Numbered from the stretch's first letter, positions 18,970 through 33,457 are shown. The stretch is DNA of 64,000 nt from Dermatophagoides farinae (GCF_024713945.1 NC_134681.1:4007501-4071500), one strand, 5' to 3'. The notes: generated by a model not told the origin, from the letters alone. Program-made: numbers and translations.

Positions 18970-21900
18970 CTTTTTTTTTGATAATTTTTTTTCGCGGGAA
19001 AAATTTCGATAAAATGAAAAAAAGAAAAAAAACAGAAAAATTATTAGCCAGAATAAATGAATGGGAAATTTTTTTCATTTAAAATTCTATAGGATTACAT
19101 CAACAACAATTGCAACGAAAATTGTAAAGAATTTAGCTTCTCATTAAACAGACGATGACAATGATAATAGGATGATTTGCTGATAAATTACTGTGTCTTT
19201 TTCTCACATTTCAAATTGAAAGAAATTTTTTTTTTTGCAAAATGAACAAAAAAAAATTAAATGAATCAAATGTCGAATGACAAAAGACAACACAAAAGTT
19301 TAAATTGTTTAGAATAAAAAAAATCTTGAAATTTTGTCTTTGTAAAGTTTCCACATTTGAAACAACAATATTCTCGTTACGAAAAAAAAAAAATTCCAAA
19401 TGACAAATTCTGATTCATGATTCTTTCTACAATCCAAAATGATGATAGACCATTTCTCTTTTATCTTCTGTATGCGTGTAATTGCAATTCTTTCATTTTT
19501 TTTCATACAATAGAAAATCTATATGCGTTAAATTGCTGTTGTGTAATATACTAAACTGCAACAATAATAACCACCGATGATCATCAAGATGATGATGATG
19601 ATGATGATGATGACAGTTGTAATAATCGGTCTAAATTCAAAGCTTAAGATTGTTTTTTTTTCGCTTTTGAAACATAAAGAGAGATGAAGAGAGAGTTAGA
19701 GCAAAAATTCCTGAAATGAATGGAATCAAACAAATGAATGATACTGACAATAAACCGAATAATATAAAGGGAGATGGAACAAACGAAAAGATTTTTATTC
19801 TTTTTTTTTCGTTTGGCCAGAAATAAAAACGATAAAGAAGAACAGGACCATCAATTATCAAATCAAATCGATTAATAACGAACATCCCAAATATAGCACA
19901 CACATGCACACACACAAATTTTGTTGGAAAAAAACGAGACACCACCACCACCATCAACCCAACCATTCTTTTTTTTCAATCTCATTCAACTTGAACATTG
20001 AAAAAACACCCACCAATACAACCATCATCATCACCACCACCACCACCACTAAAAAACAATATAAATGAGAGAGAGAGAGAGAGACAGAGAAGCAAAAATA
20101 AAAAACACAATCTTTTATCATTCTTTCACATACACACACACACAGACACACAATTCACAATCATCATCATCTCCATTATTTCCTTTTCCAGTTGTTAGAA
20201 TGTTATGGAATGTTCAACCAACCAGCCAACCAACCAACCAACCAACCAACCATCCGACCGACCGACGAACCAGCTCAATAACCAAAACGAGAGAAAAAAG
20301 CAATTTTTTTTCGTCTTGTTCTCTTTTTGATCTCGACAAAACGAAACGAAATATATAGATCGACTGATTTTAAGTGGGCACTAATTGGTACAGTTTTTTT
20401 TTTTTTTTTTTTGGTTCGACAACATCTTTCATCGCACATTGCTATTATTTTTTTCGGAGCCATCATTTTGCACCAAGAAAAGAAAAAAAAACTTAACTTA
20501 AATGATGATGATGATAACGACATTGATATCATTGTAATGAAACAAAAACAAAAAAACAAAAAAGAAAAAAACGGGCATAATACAAAAATGAAAAAAATCG
20601 TTTTTTTTTGTTGGCTGTTGTCAAGATAAAAAAAAAATAAAGTAAAGTAAAATAGAAATAGAAAAGAGAATCAAGAGAACCTTATTTGCCATTATATTTT
20701 TTTTTGTTGTTGTCTCTCGATTCTGTTATCAAGATTATTACAAAGATGTATGGTAACTTCCTTCTGATAGATATTCTTTTCATTCTTTGTTTCCTTTTAT
20801 CATGCTATTCTTGTGTGTGTGTGTGTGTGTGTTTGGTACAGAAAGTTTAATTTCCGTTTTCTTGTATGTGTGTGTGTTATACATTGCCATTTTTGTTTTT
20901 ATCTTTTGTTTCGTTTCCATTTCAATCGAGCCGGATGACAAATCCAAAACAAAACAAAACGAAACAACAACAACAACAAAAAAATGTTTGACATTCATAT
21001 CATTGACTGATTATCATGATGATCATTTGACATTATCATTGTGGACAAACAAAACTGACCAATGGACCAAAAAAAAGAAAGAAATTCAACATTCTTGTGA
21101 TAAAAGTGTGGACAATTCTTTGAATTTTTTTTTTTAAACAAAAACATTTCAGCAACATATAATTTCGATTTGTTTTTTAATTTGTTCGGGTTATTATTTT
21201 ATTATTTATGATTTCATTTGAATTTTTCATTGATTATATTAATCAATTTTTTTTCTTAATTGCAAGCCATGAAAAAAAACATTCACATTCAAGTATAATT
21301 CAAATAATAATGAACAAACTATAGTTTGGTTGTGCTAGTGGTAGCATAATATGTAGTTTAGTGTTTTTTTCTGGCTTTTGTACACTTTTTTTTTTTTTTT
21401 TTTGGTTATCATCATCATCAGCATCATCAGTTTTCTTTGAAAAGATTTTTTTTCTGCTCATTTTTTTTTCATTTTCCAATTTTTATAGTGATCCATCATA
21501 ATTCAACACACACACACACACACACGAATAAAAAAGAAAAGAATGGCTATAGCCATACAGTGGAACAATGATGATGATGATGATGATGATGAGAAACACT
21601 CTTATTCTTTTCCATTGGTTCCAATGGCCTAGTCTGTATCTGTATAGTTCATGGCTATGTCTATTTTCTCAATCAATCACCGATTGGCGGCAACCAAGAC
21701 TTATTTCAGAAAAAAAAACTTGAACCGAAAAATGAGAATCGAAAGAAAAAAAAATCATAAAAGAGATACAGAGAGAGAGAGAGAGAGAGGGCAGAAAGGA
21801 AAAATTCTTTGGTTCATGGATTCTCTATTTCTATTTGAAACCTATCATCATCATCATCATTATTAAACATTGAATTTCTTTTCTTTTCTTTTTCATTATT

Positions 21901-22215
21901 GCACTTTGACTTTTTGGATTGTTTGTACAAATGGATTTTCAAAATTTCAAAATCAAATAAAAGTACAAGATGATGAAAATAACCTATCTGCTGTGGTGAT
22001 GGTCTAAGAATTTTATTTTTTTTTCTGGATTCGGTAAACGAACCAATAACAATAACAACAACAACAACAACTTTTTTCGGTTTTGTTTCTGGTTTAGTTT
22101 TTTTTTTTTTAGTTCTCATTCTAATTTTGGGTGTGTGTGTGTGTTTGTACGTTAAAATCAATGATGATGATCGACGACAGCTAATTGAATATTCATCTTG
22201 GGCGTCGAACTTTTT

Positions 22216-22246
<31 letters not shown>

Positions 22247-23645
22247 GGTGATGGTGGTCCAATTTCCATATCATTTTCTTTTTTCTCTTTTTGTGTTTTC
22301 CCACTATATTTCTTTATTCATTCAATATTTGGGTTTTGTATTTTTTTTCCTTCTTTGATCATTTGTAAACCCTTCAATTTTGTTAGCTAACACACACACA
22401 CACACATCTAATTCTTTCATCTGCTCTATATTCACTGACTTTCGATTTTCAATTTGTCATTTGCCAATTTTTTTTCCACCATTCATTCATTTATCGTTGA
22501 TTGGTTTGATTCTAGAATCTAGATTCTATATGAACAAAGCAAAGAAAAAAAATTAGCCTCATTTCACAGTTGATGATCATTATTATTATCATTTAGAATT
22601 TTTTTTTCTCTCTCTCTTTTTATGATTCTTTTGAAAAATTCCAAATTCTTTTTTTTTCTTGAGTCAATTCATCATCATCATCATCATCATTGTTGTAATA
22701 AAAATTCTTGTGAAAATCAACGAAAATTTTTGTCCATTAAAATCAAGTAAAGTCAGATCAATGATAATGATAAGTAATTCTTTTGTGTTCCGGAATAAAA
22801 AAAAAGAAAAAAAATTCTCATCATCTTGAAACTTTTTTTTATATTTAATATTTAGAAATTCATTTCTACTACTAATATCATTTCATAATGATCATGATTA
22901 GATGGCCACCACCACTACCACCACCACCACCACCGTCGTCGTCGTCGTCGATAAATCTAGATGATACGAAACAATTCAATAATAAATGATACACGTGCCA
23001 AAACAAAAAAAAAAAGAATGTGAATCATATGATTCATTATAATAATGATGATGATCTAATGTCATCAGGAATTATTATTATCATCATCATCTATATGGCT
23101 TTAGCATTCGAATCGATTATCATTATTTGGATAACTATACCATGAGATATATGTAGAAAAATAATTTTCGATTCCATACAATTTTTATTAGAAGATATAT
23201 TTTTGCTTACGAGAAAAAAAATAAGTCTAATAATAATTCCAGTGGATAATAATAACCAGTGATAATAATGATATATAATATAGACCCAACTTCATTGTCC
23301 ACTCTCTCTCTCTCCGATTCTGTTGATTTTTCATCAACATTCAGAAGCGTTTAGAAATCGTGCTCTTTCATTGAACCTTGCTTTTTTGGCGTTTAGCCAA
23401 AAACAAAGAAAAAAAAATCATTCTCATCATTATGTATCGAGGTGGTGGTGATGGTGGTTGATCAAAGAGAATTTTTTGTTGTTGTTGTTGTTGTTGTTAT
23501 AACACTCAATCATATAATACACACAGTAGTGGACACACGCACACACACACACACAGTGAAAAGTGTCAGAACCAGAAACAAACAAAAAAAAAATATCAGA
23601 CGGATTCAATCGGATCGCTTTAGTAAAACTCCTAATAAGTGTATA

Positions 23646-23681
<36 letters not shown>

Positions 23682-26600
23682 TTGATTCCCAAGAGTTAAT
23701 TTTTCGCTTTTATTTCGTTTTGTTTATTGGTTTTGATCCACCAGAAATGAAAATGAGAAGAGGATTTTAGTATTCAAGCTTAGTAACATCATCATCATCA
23801 TCATCAGTGCAAAATGTTTCAACATTCACAATTTGTTCACAATTGGAAATTTTTCATACTTATCCACTTATAAATGTGATGATGATCCAACAATCGGATC
23901 AGATCGAATAAAGTTAAACCAAAGTGAAAAAAAAGTCATTTCAGAATCATTGTACGTGTGTATATACTCAGAATCCATTTTTTTCCCCGTAATAGAAATC
24001 GTTTGTTGTCGAAATGAAAAAAAAAGTTGTTAGAAACATGACAAATTAATACATATATATCACATTGAAATATGACCACCAATTTTTATCATTTGTCATC
24101 ATCATTCAAGTGGTGGTATCAATTTTTTTTTAAATATCCAAGCAGAATCCAGGCAGAATCGAGGATGAAAAAAAAGTTCATGTGATTGTGGAACAATAAC
24201 CAGAATAAACATTTTATAAAAATTTACATTTCAAACGCAAGTGCAAAAATAAAACTTGATAATCTCTTCTCTTTTTTTATGGTTCGAATAAACACGTTTG
24301 TCCCAGTTGAACTTTTGGACACACATTTTGTTACTAAAATTGGAACGTTTATTTTTTTTCCTGTCGATGACGTACTGAATGATTCTGAATGGAAAAGTTT
24401 TTCAAGTTTTGTAGAAGAATACGAACGAATGAATGAATGAATGGAAGAAAAAACTTTAAAAACAAAGAATTGATGATTCAGCTAGAATGTAATTACCATC
24501 ACCATATTTGACTGGTTTATATATATATTTTTATTCGTCTTCATTTTCATCCAGTTTCTATCAAATGGACATAATACACTCTGTTACAAAGAAATAACAC
24601 ACACACACACACAAGAAAAAAAATTTCAACCGGACAATTTGAAATTAATGGAATTTTAACAGTGAAAAAAAAGAGAAAAATCAAGAATTGAACGGAAATT
24701 CGGTTGATGGTGGTGATGAAATAAAATAAAAAAAAAAAAAACAAAAATTCCGGCACATTTTCGATTCTTTTTTTTTCCTTTGTTCACTCATTCAAGAGAC
24801 AGAGAAAAAAAATTGGGTGAAGATTTATAGATTTTCAACATCACATCACCACATTGTCTTGTCTTTACAAAAGAAGAAAAGAAGAAAGAAAATCCAAAGA
24901 AAATAAAAATTCACAGCAGAATATTAGTGCATGTCAAAAGTTTTTTTTGTTGTTGGATGAATTCTTTTTAAACAAAAAAGAGAAAATTTCTCATTTCCAC
25001 AATTTCTGACAATTCTGCATTCTACGAATTTATTTTTTTTTTTTTTTGATTTTTTTTTGCAAGAATTCAATTTTTTTTCAAAGACAACAAAATGTTTGAC
25101 ACACACACACACATACGAACAGTGAAAAGCCCGTAGGGAACAAGCAAAAAAAAAAATATGTCCCATTGATGACCATTATTATTATTATGAAAACAAAAAA
25201 TTCAATTCATCTCCAAAAGATCAGAATGAAATCAGTTCATATTCTTTTAGGCTTAAGAGAATTGGTAGAATTTTTTCTTTGTTTTTTTTTTTAGTTACTA
25301 CCGAGAACCAAGCAGAAATGAAATTCAAAGAAAACAGAATTGAAATTAAACGGATCGACAAATTCACACACACACAAAAAGAGAGAAAATTCGATTTGTT
25401 TCACAAAAAAAAATATAAATATAATTCCGGGTAAAAGAAAATTGAATCCACTGCAATGGCAATTGTAGTTAATAATAACGAAAACAGCAACAACCAGAAT
25501 TGTGTCTGAACCAATGAAATAGTTGAACGAAGCATCTTTTTCATCGTTTTTATCTATCTGGATCTAGCTTTGGGCTATTTTTCTTTCCTAAACAAAACAA
25601 AAAAAAAATATATTGCATTTAAACACACAAAAACTAATACTTGGTCCATTGAATTTGGTTTGTCTCTGAAGTTGTTGATATGATGATGATGATGATGATA
25701 ATAAGATGATTCTGAAATTATATTCCACGTCATCATCAATGTTCATTTGTTTTTCTTCCTTTAATTCTTTTACAAATTCCGGTTACCGGAGAACGAAATG
25801 GTTATATTCATCAATCAGCTCAAAAAGTATATAAATTTATCATATTTTTGTTGTTGTTGTTGTCGAAACGGAAAAAATGTTTGGGTAGAAATAGAAATAG
25901 AAATAGAAAGAAAAAAACGAAACTTTGTTTTTGTCTTTCTACACAAGAAAAAAAATATTGACCATATCATTCATCATTTATCACCAAAAAAAAAAAAAAC
26001 AAAAACAGAAGAAACATTTATGGCCGAATGAATTTCAAACACCAGACATCAAATTACTTTTTTTTGTTTTTCTCTCACTAGTTCTTTTTTTTTATTCGCG
26101 TGAATGAATATTTTTCTCTCTCTCTCGATGTGAGCAATGTAGCAAATGATTCCAGAATTTTTGAAATGAGAAAAAAAAACGTCCATATTCACACATACAC
26201 CCCCACACACCCACATGATGATGATGCCTTTAGGCTATATTCATTCATTTAATTTTAAATCTACCATAAATTCCATTATAGATTGATCATCATCAACATC
26301 ATTATCAACCCTATCGAAAAAAAAACTAAATGAAGAAAAAAAGAAATTTGTAGAATTGATGACTAAAAAAAAAACTCGAAAACAAATAGAATCGATCGAT
26401 GCTATAGGGCGTGCATCAATGATTCATTCGCACACATACACACACACACACACCATAATAGTATCTATTGGACCGATAGATGTGTTACAGTATATCATTT
26501 GATGGTGATAATAATAAATTGCAAAATTAAATGAAATTTTCAATTGCCTAAAGGCAAAAATTGAGAAAACAAATGGAATCGGTGTGCGAAAAAAAACAAA

Positions 26601-27094
26601 TCCAGTGAAAAACATCCACACACACACAAAGAAAGAAATCGCGTATGATGAAAAATAGACAATCGATTTCAAATGATGCAAAAATTCAACGAACCAAAAA
26701 ATATTTTGCCCGTTTAGTTTCATCGTCATCATTATCGTTTTTGTTGATTCATTTCGTTGTGAATCAAATAAATCAATAAACGGTAAATCGAATTGAAACT
26801 TTTTTTTTTTTTGAATCAAGTGTCCTGGAATCAAGTGATCGTGTATTTTGAACGTACGCATTTTGAATTTTAATTCAAAAAAAAAATTTTTTTTGTTTCT
26901 TGTCATTGTTTCTGATGCTTTTATCGATTTAAATGATCACACACACACACACATTTGATTGGATGATCTGTTGAAATCGATATGTTTAATACATAGCCAC
27001 CACTGTGTGACTATGTTTAAAATTTTTTGTTTTGTTTCGTTGCAACTGATTAATCAGGAAAGTTTTTCAAAACGAAAAAAAAACAAACACTAAC
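18970..27094 (-). other. Long intron (about 8.1 kb) of the chitin-binding gene
   Basis: Placed between the phase-0 donor at 27094-27093 and the phase-0 acceptor at 18971-18970. It contains microsatellites ((CCAA)n near 20216-20252, (CT)n at 22221-22246, (TG)n near 23650) and many short A/T runs. The open frames on either strand read as repeat translations or Phe/Lys-rich chains. A + strand frame at 24186-24440 is less repetitive but has no recognisable motif and no clear splice context, so I do not call it. A further small exon of the host gene could be hidden here. Confidence 0.55.
22221..22246. repeat. (CT)13 microsatellite after a T10 run
   Basis: Pure CT dinucleotide tract directly following ten T residues, in intronic DNA. 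Confidence 0.95.
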
Positions 27095-27375
27095 TTTTCG
27101 TGAATACGGCTCCGATAGCGCCATCTGTGTACGTTGAATTGAAGGTTTTGGTACATATCCATTTAGGCTATACATTGCTGGACGATTTACTTTTGGTAAT
27201 AATAATTTCGGTATTCGTAATGGTCGTTTATTGATTGTTTGTTGTTGTTGTTGATTGGCATAACGTTCAAATAATAATGCTGTTGTCGGTATTGTTGTTG
27301 AATTAGTCACATCATCTGATTGTGATCCATTCGTTTTGTATTTATTACGATTTCGTCGATTTACTTGCCATAAAT
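27095..27375 (-). CDS. CPAP1-like chitin-binding protein, exon 5
   Basis: Internal exon encoding linker without a known domain. It completes an Asp codon split by the 69-bp intron upstream (27376-27444, AG acceptor after a T-rich tract) and starts DLWQVNRRNRNKY. It then runs through a Gln stretch to a basic, Pro-containing segment (KRPLRIPKLLLPKVNRPAMY, NGYVPKPSIQRTQMALSEPY) and ends in phase 0 at Lys before a GTTAGT donor at 27094. The upstream intron is a multiple of three and has no stop, so the frame stays open through it and it could occasionally be retained. This basic segment is more complex in sequence than the rest of the linker and may be better conserved. Confidence 0.75.
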
Positions 27376-27444
27376 CTAAATAAACAAAAAAAAAACGAAA
27401 AGAATTTATTTCAAAATCCGATCCAAACACCACAATTAGCATAC

Positions 27445-27715
27445 CTTTGATCAATGTTGATTCTTCAGAATTTTTTCCTCTTGTTTCCTCGGAATCATCC
27501 ATAATGGTCGATGGTGTTGATGTTGTTAACGATTCCGATGATGATGATGATGATGATTTTTCGGGCTGATATCGTTTTTTAATCGATTCATCATTATCAG
27601 ATTTACCATCAAGTAATACAAATGAATCGATTCGTTCAACAGATGATGACGATGAATTATTTGGCTGTAATTGTTGTTGTTTTGATTCGGATTCTGATTC
27701 TGGTGGAATCAATGC
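27445..27715 (-). CDS. CPAP1-like chitin-binding protein, exon 4
   Basis: Internal exon of low-complexity linker: Glu/Ser/Gln-rich start (ALIPPESESESKQQQLQ), a less repetitive patch around ERIDSFVLLDGKSDNDESIK, then Ser/Thr-rich sequence. The acceptor AG at 27717-27716 follows a T/G-rich tract, and entry is in phase 0, matching exon 3. It ends in phase 1 at a GTATGC donor (27444-27443). No domain was recognised. Abundant Ser/Thr suggests an O-glycosylated or extended region if the protein is secreted as predicted. Confidence 0.75.
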
Positions 27716-27858
27716 CTACAACATCAACATCACCATCAACAAGCTGATAATATTCAGGTGATGATTTAACATCCAAAATATCCTTACAGAATCATAGAAA
27801 TAAAAATTAAATTAGATCAAAAAAATCATTTCAAAAAAATTATCATCATTAATATTAC

Positions 27859-29189
27859 CTTATCATCACGTGTTCGATTATCAACAATCAATTCTAGATT
27901 ACTATTTACTTGTGGATATTCATAAACATTTACAAATGGTTCATTCATTATCATTGTAGTACTACTACCACCATCACTACTACTACTATGATTATTATCA
28001 GAATTTGTCAGAATTTCTTTTGAATCATCATCATTATTATTGATTGATTCAATTTCTCTACCATCATCATCATCATCATCACCAGCATTTGTAATATTGA
28101 TAGAATTCCCATTATTATTATTATCAATCGTATTATCATCTTGATCTTGTTGTTGTTGTTGTTGTGGTTGTCGTCTTTCATTCACATCTATTATTATTGG
28201 CGATTCTGTTGTTGTTGTTGTTGTTGTCGTCGTTGTCATTGGCATTGTTATTTCTTTATTATCATCATCATTATTTGATTGTAATGAACGACCATAACCA
28301 CTATTGGTAAATAGTCCAATACGTTTAAAAAATGCTTTTGTTGTTGTTTGTGGTAAAAATAATGGTGGCATATAATGTTGAAATGATTGGCTACTTGTTG
28401 ATTCTTCCGTATGTAATAAATCAGCTGCTGATACTGATGCTGTTGATGGTGATGATGTAGATTCAATGGATGATGATTGTTGCTGTTTTTGTTGTTGAAT
28501 ACTATTATTAGGTTGTTCAATAAATAATCCACCGATATTCATCATCTGGCCAGTTGATGATGATGATGATGTATCAGTATTATCATCTTCTAATGCATAA
28601 AAACATTTGGGCGATATTGAATCATTTGCCATTTCATCCGTTATATTTGTTGTACGAATCATTGATAGACAGATAATTTTTTCACGTTTTGGTAACAATG
28701 ATGGTGATACCATTGTAGTAGCCATATCAGCAGTAGCAGGTATTTCAACAGCTGTATCTGTTGTTATCATTGTTGTTGTTGTTGGCGGTGGTGATGGTGG
28801 CGGTGGAAAAGATGTTGATTTCAATTGATGATAATCCAATGTATTCATCATTGATGGCTGTTGATTGAATGTTGATTCAATAGTTATATCATCCATAATA
28901 ATTGAATCATCTATCATTGAATTATTCAAACGATTTGCATTTTGTTGTTGTTGCTGTTGTTCTTTAATTATATGTTTTTTTCGTAATTTTATTACTTTTT
29001 TCAATAATTTTCGTTTATTATTCAAACGTAACATTGCCAAATCACTTGGTGTGAGTACATCAAATTCATTTGATCGTCTTACTTTCATACGTCTTCGTTG
29101 TCTACGTATAATTCTTGCACGTTGTGGCATCGATAACAATGATGATGATGATGATGATGATTCAGATCCATTGATTATAGAATCAGAAT
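27859..29189 (-). CDS. CPAP1-like chitin-binding protein, exon 3 (large low-complexity exon)
   Basis: The largest exon, 443 full codons plus a split Asp codon. It opens with Ser- and Asp-rich residues, then a strongly basic stretch (RARIIRRQRRRMKVRR and a Lys-rich helix-like segment) containing possible dibasic cleavage sites. After that it is Thr/Pro/Ser/Gln-rich with poly-Thr and poly-Asp runs. Near the end a less repetitive patch reads NEPFVNVYEYPQVNSNLELI. No catalytic or binding domain is visible. Entry uses an AG at 29191-29190 (phase 1) and exit a GTAATA donor at 27858 (phase 0). About 1.3 kb of uninterrupted frame with the genome's usual coding style supports real coding sequence, even though the chain is low-complexity. 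Confidence 0.8.
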
Positions 29190-29245
29190 CTAATTCAAGA
29201 AAAAAAATGTTAAATGAATGAAAAAAATTGAAAAAAAACAAATAC

Positions 29246-29365
29246 CTTGCTGTTGGCCAGAATTTTCATTATCAGATAACGTAGTAGTAGTAGTAGTAGT
29301 AGGCGATGTTGTTGTACTTGCATCATCATTATCATCGTCAATAATCGATGGTGCCATCGATTGTT
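29246..29365 (-). CDS. CPAP1-like chitin-binding protein, exon 2
   Basis: A 120-bp exon with a good acceptor (T/G-rich tract then AG at 29367-29366) and a CAAG-GTATTT donor at 29245. It enters and leaves in phase 1 and reads QSMAPSIIDDDNDDAST, a run of Thr, then LSDNENSGQQQ, with the last base joining exon 3 to make Asp. The 56-bp downstream intron is short, as expected in a compact arthropod genome. The upstream partner must end in phase 1, which the exon at 55032 does. Confidence 0.7.
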
Positions 29366-30402
29366 CTACAACAACAAAAAAAAAAAAACATAAATTTCAA
29401 TTAATTATTATTCAGCATCATCAGCGTCATATCCTTTTTTCGATGATGATCTTGTTGCGCATCTGTTATTTGTTTAATTATTATTCAGTTTTTATGATGA
29501 TCTTGTTATTTTTTAACACTCGATTAATTTTTACTTTCATTTCAGGTTGTTAAATAAATTTTAATCAGGTTGATTCTTATCATACACATTTTAATACATG
29601 AACAATAAAATCCTTCAATAACAACAACAACAACAACAAATGTCAAAAAATTGTTTGCAGTCGAATTTTGTGTGAATTTATGACAGAAAAATTTCGATTC
29701 TTTTTTTTTTTTTTTGGTAAAAACAACAACAACCACAAGACATAAATTTTCTCATTGGTCATTTTGATGTTTTTTTTGTCTCACTTTCAGGTTTAAAATA
29801 ATGAAAATGTCAAGGCTAATTGATTGTTACCAGGAATGTATGTGCGGGCAAAAAAAAATTTTTCATTTCATTCCAAAATTTTTCATTACATTTTCCATGA
29901 TGAAAATAAATCTTTTTGAATCATCCACAATTGTGGCTGCTTCTACTGCTGCTGCTGCTGCTGTCGTCGTCGACGACGACGACGACAATGATATTGAATT
30001 TCAGCATTTTTTTTTTTGGATAATTTGCAATTTTATTTTCACAAGAAAAATTGAAAACAAAACTTTGAACGAAAAAAAAAATTTGTTACATTCTTATTTT
30101 GTGTGTGTGTGTGTGTGGTTAAAAAACACATTAGCTTATCAACAACAACAACAACAGCAACAACAATTACACAACTTGATAATTATTCATTATATCCTGG
30201 AGACATTACAAATCAATCATAATTTGGAGTATTGAATTAATTTCATTTTTTTTTCATCAATAAAAAAAACTCGGTGTTTTTTTTGTTTGCTTCAAAATTT
30301 TGTCAATTAATGTAGAAATAGCACAATTGAGAGAATGATGGAAATTGAAATCAAAACGATATATAATGATTATATGGGGAAGGAAATGAAAGAAAAAAAA
30401 AC

Positions 30403-30470
30403 TATCGATCGATTGATTGATTGATTGATTGATTTAAATTGATTGATTGATCGATCGAATGATTGATTTA
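30403..30470. repeat. GATT/GATC tetranucleotide cluster
   Basis: GATC units lead into a GATT array, a short TTTAAA, then more GATT and GATC units and a final GATTGATTT. The pattern is roughly mirrored around the TTTAAA. Confidence 0.85.
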
Positions 30471-30816
30471 TTTGAATTGAATTGATTTGAAATTAAATCA
30501 AATTTTTGATTTGTCAAAATGAATCTGTATGTCTATCTAGTAGGTATGTTGTGTGTACGTGCAAACATTTTTTTTTCTTCTTTTTCTTGTTTGCCCATAA
30601 AATGAAATGTGCTCTTGGGCAATCTCTTCAATGTATCGTTTATTGTGAATTTTTTTTTTTTTTTTTTTTTGGCGGTCATTAATAAGTAGTGGCCACCAAT
30701 AATGATGATGATTGAATGTAATAAGAGTTAAATTGTCATTGACAAGGAAATCACCATTGACATTAGGATCATATTCATACGGGGAAAAAAAAGAAAATAG
30801 AAAAAAAAATTTCGGA

Positions 30817-30848
<32 letters not shown>

Positions 30849-31260
30849 GACCAATTGGATATTCTTTCCAAATAGCAAGCAAAATGAATAAAGAATCCAA
30901 ATGATGGACATGAATGAATATTCAATGATGATGACTTTTCAGTTTAGTTTAGCTACACAGAAAAAAAAATTCATAGCTACCATAGATTATCGAGTATCCA
31001 CTTTTAATTATTATTTTTGTACATCAATTTTACTCGATTATTGAGTGATGAATAATTTGCTGCGGTTGTTGTTGTTGATAATCCATTTCACCTTGTTTTT
31101 GTTTTGTTTTGTTTTTTTTTTGATGATGATGATCTCAAATTGCTTAGCACTGTGGATTAAATCTCTGTTTTCTAACATCAATCGATTCACGAATATATTG
31201 ATTTTTAATTGTTTTTAATTTCACAGTGAATAAATGAAAAAAAACTTGTTAACAATTCAA

Positions 31261-31295
<35 letters not shown>

Positions 31296-33412
31296 TCTAT
31301 TATGAGAACTTGATTCATGAACGCGTGCATTCAACAGAACAGAACAGCAGCACGTGCGGTTCGTGATACAAGATAAGTCGAATGTTTTTTTTTTCGTTTT
31401 TGTTTCACTCAATCATTGTCCATGATGTTGGAAAGAAAAAAAAAACAATCAATTGATAATCGAGATTTTATTTTCATTCCAAAATATGATTAATATGAGA
31501 AAAATTGATTCAATAATTTTAATCCAAAAAATTTTGTTGTTGCCATTATCAACAGGTGTTGATGAAACTACAACAACTACAACAACAACAACAAACGATT
31601 CGTTTAATAATCAATTAATAACAAATTTTTTCTGTTCATTTTAATTTTGTATTACATTTCCAATGTTTTTTTTCCCCCCAAAAATATATGGCCTTGTTTT
31701 ATATTTGAACTCAATGTGTAACGAGAAACAAAAAAAAAAAAAAAAAAATCTGCATATAGAACGTATATGTGTGTGTGTATGGGAAAGTTTCACATAAATT
31801 AAACATTATCGTACATTGAACTGTTTATTATTGCCAATATTTTTTTTTTTTTGGATGACAACAGCAAAATGAATTTGATTTAATTTACAGTCACAAAATT
31901 TCATTTCATATTTTTTTTTCTTCTTCTTCTTCAATCAGAATCATTGAGAATGTGTAACACACACACACACACACAAACGCGTGCGCTTGAAGATAAACAA
32001 AATAATCCTTTTTGAATTTTTTTTTTGTGTGTTTCAAAACAGAAAAAAATTGTCATTCATTTGTCCAATCAATATCGTTCAATCAATGATTTTTTGTTTC
32101 AGAACACAGAGATCATATCAGAAAAAATGAATCAATTTTTGTCGAATTCGAATGGATATCGATAATCGATCTGCAGAAATAATGATATTATCGATTAATT
32201 ATACTGTAGAATGCTGTGTGAAAAAAAAATTCTTCAACACGTAGAATTGATAATTGAACTTGATAATTTTTTTTCTCGAATTATCATTACATAACGCATT
32301 CGATACGGAACTCTTTCTGTACGAATGTATTCAATATAAATTATGATTATTTTTTTTGCGACAAACAAGAGAGAGAGAGAGAGAGAAAAACAACAACAAC
32401 AAAAATCAATCTAGTTTGAAATTGAAAGTGATTGCTTAGATTTTTATTTTATTTTTTTCACTGAAATCAATCTTGAAAATTCAATCAATCCATTTTAAAA
32501 GATTGATTGAATGACAGTTTTTCAGTAGATTCAATGATTGCCCAACAAAAAAAAAAATTTTTTTTTCGATTTTTTTCCAATATAATTACAAATGTGTTTT
32601 CGTTAGTCGATGACGAACGGTTTACACATGGTGGATGTACAGAAACAACAACAACGACGATGACGACGACAGTCATAGATATTCAATTTGATGGATTAGA
32701 TGGATTGTAGTAATGTCTATTTATTTTGGATGTTGTTGTTTGATCCAAATTTGAAAAATGCAGACAAACTTACACCACACACACACAAATCTACCTGTAT
32801 GACCTTCAAATTGACGAATAATGATATTTTCATGTTTTTCATTTTAATGTTGGAAAAAAATTTATTGCCTACGATTAAATCATTGTAATGTTATAATCAA
32901 AAACAAGAAGAAAATTAATGAGAAATAAAAGAAAAAAAAATTGAAGCAAATTTTCGATGAAAAAAAATGACATTTTTTTTCGTTTCTGTGTTGTTGATTT
33001 TGTCTTTTTTTTGGCTTGAAATGATAATTCCACAACAACATAGATATTGATTTGAATATCACAGTCTGAGCTTCTCATCCATTTTATTTATCTGGACAAA
33101 AACAAAAAAAAATAAAGATCAGAATCAATTCAAGATTCAAACAAACAAAAATAACTGTGATGAAAAACAAAATAACAATCAAGGCGTAGTTTGATATGTA
33201 TGGAATGTGATCCAAAAGAAAATAGCCACAACAATTACAACAACAAGAAATGAAATGAAATGAAATCTCATCCATCTAATCCAAAATACAATCATCATCG
33301 TCATCATTGTCGATGAACAATTTTTTTTGATTTAGACGAGTAGGTGTGTGTGTGTGTGTATTTGTATTTGTGTTTGTCGTGGCCAAATCGTCTTTGGATT
33401 AATGGTGGTACA

Positions 33413-33414
<2 letters not shown>

Positions 33415-33457
<43 letters not shown>
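33415..33457. repeat. (ACA)n trinucleotide microsatellite
   Basis: A nearly pure ACA/CAA run of about 14 units, one of the longest copies of the commonest trinucleotide family in the window. Non-coding. Confidence 0.93.

Noticed and set aside
21320-21380. Stretch (GTGCTAGTGGTAGCATAA) reminiscent of a tRNA D-arm
   Set aside because: No anticodon arm, T-arm or acceptor stem can be paired around it.
24186-24440. An 84-codon plus-strand open frame with fairly ordinary composition
   Set aside because: No recognisable motif, an alternative (non-ATG) start, and no clear splice sites or matching neighbour exon. It lies within an inferred intron on the opposite strand.
27826-27858. Continuation of the large chitin-binding exon to the in-frame stop at 27826
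   Set aside because: A GTAATA donor in phase 0 precedes it and the acceptor at 27717-27716 continues an open frame. The read-through residues are hydrophobic intron translation.
30403-30470. Regular GATT units considered as a CRISPR-like or satellite array
   Set aside because: The units are only four bases with no unique spacers, so this is an ordinary microsatellite.
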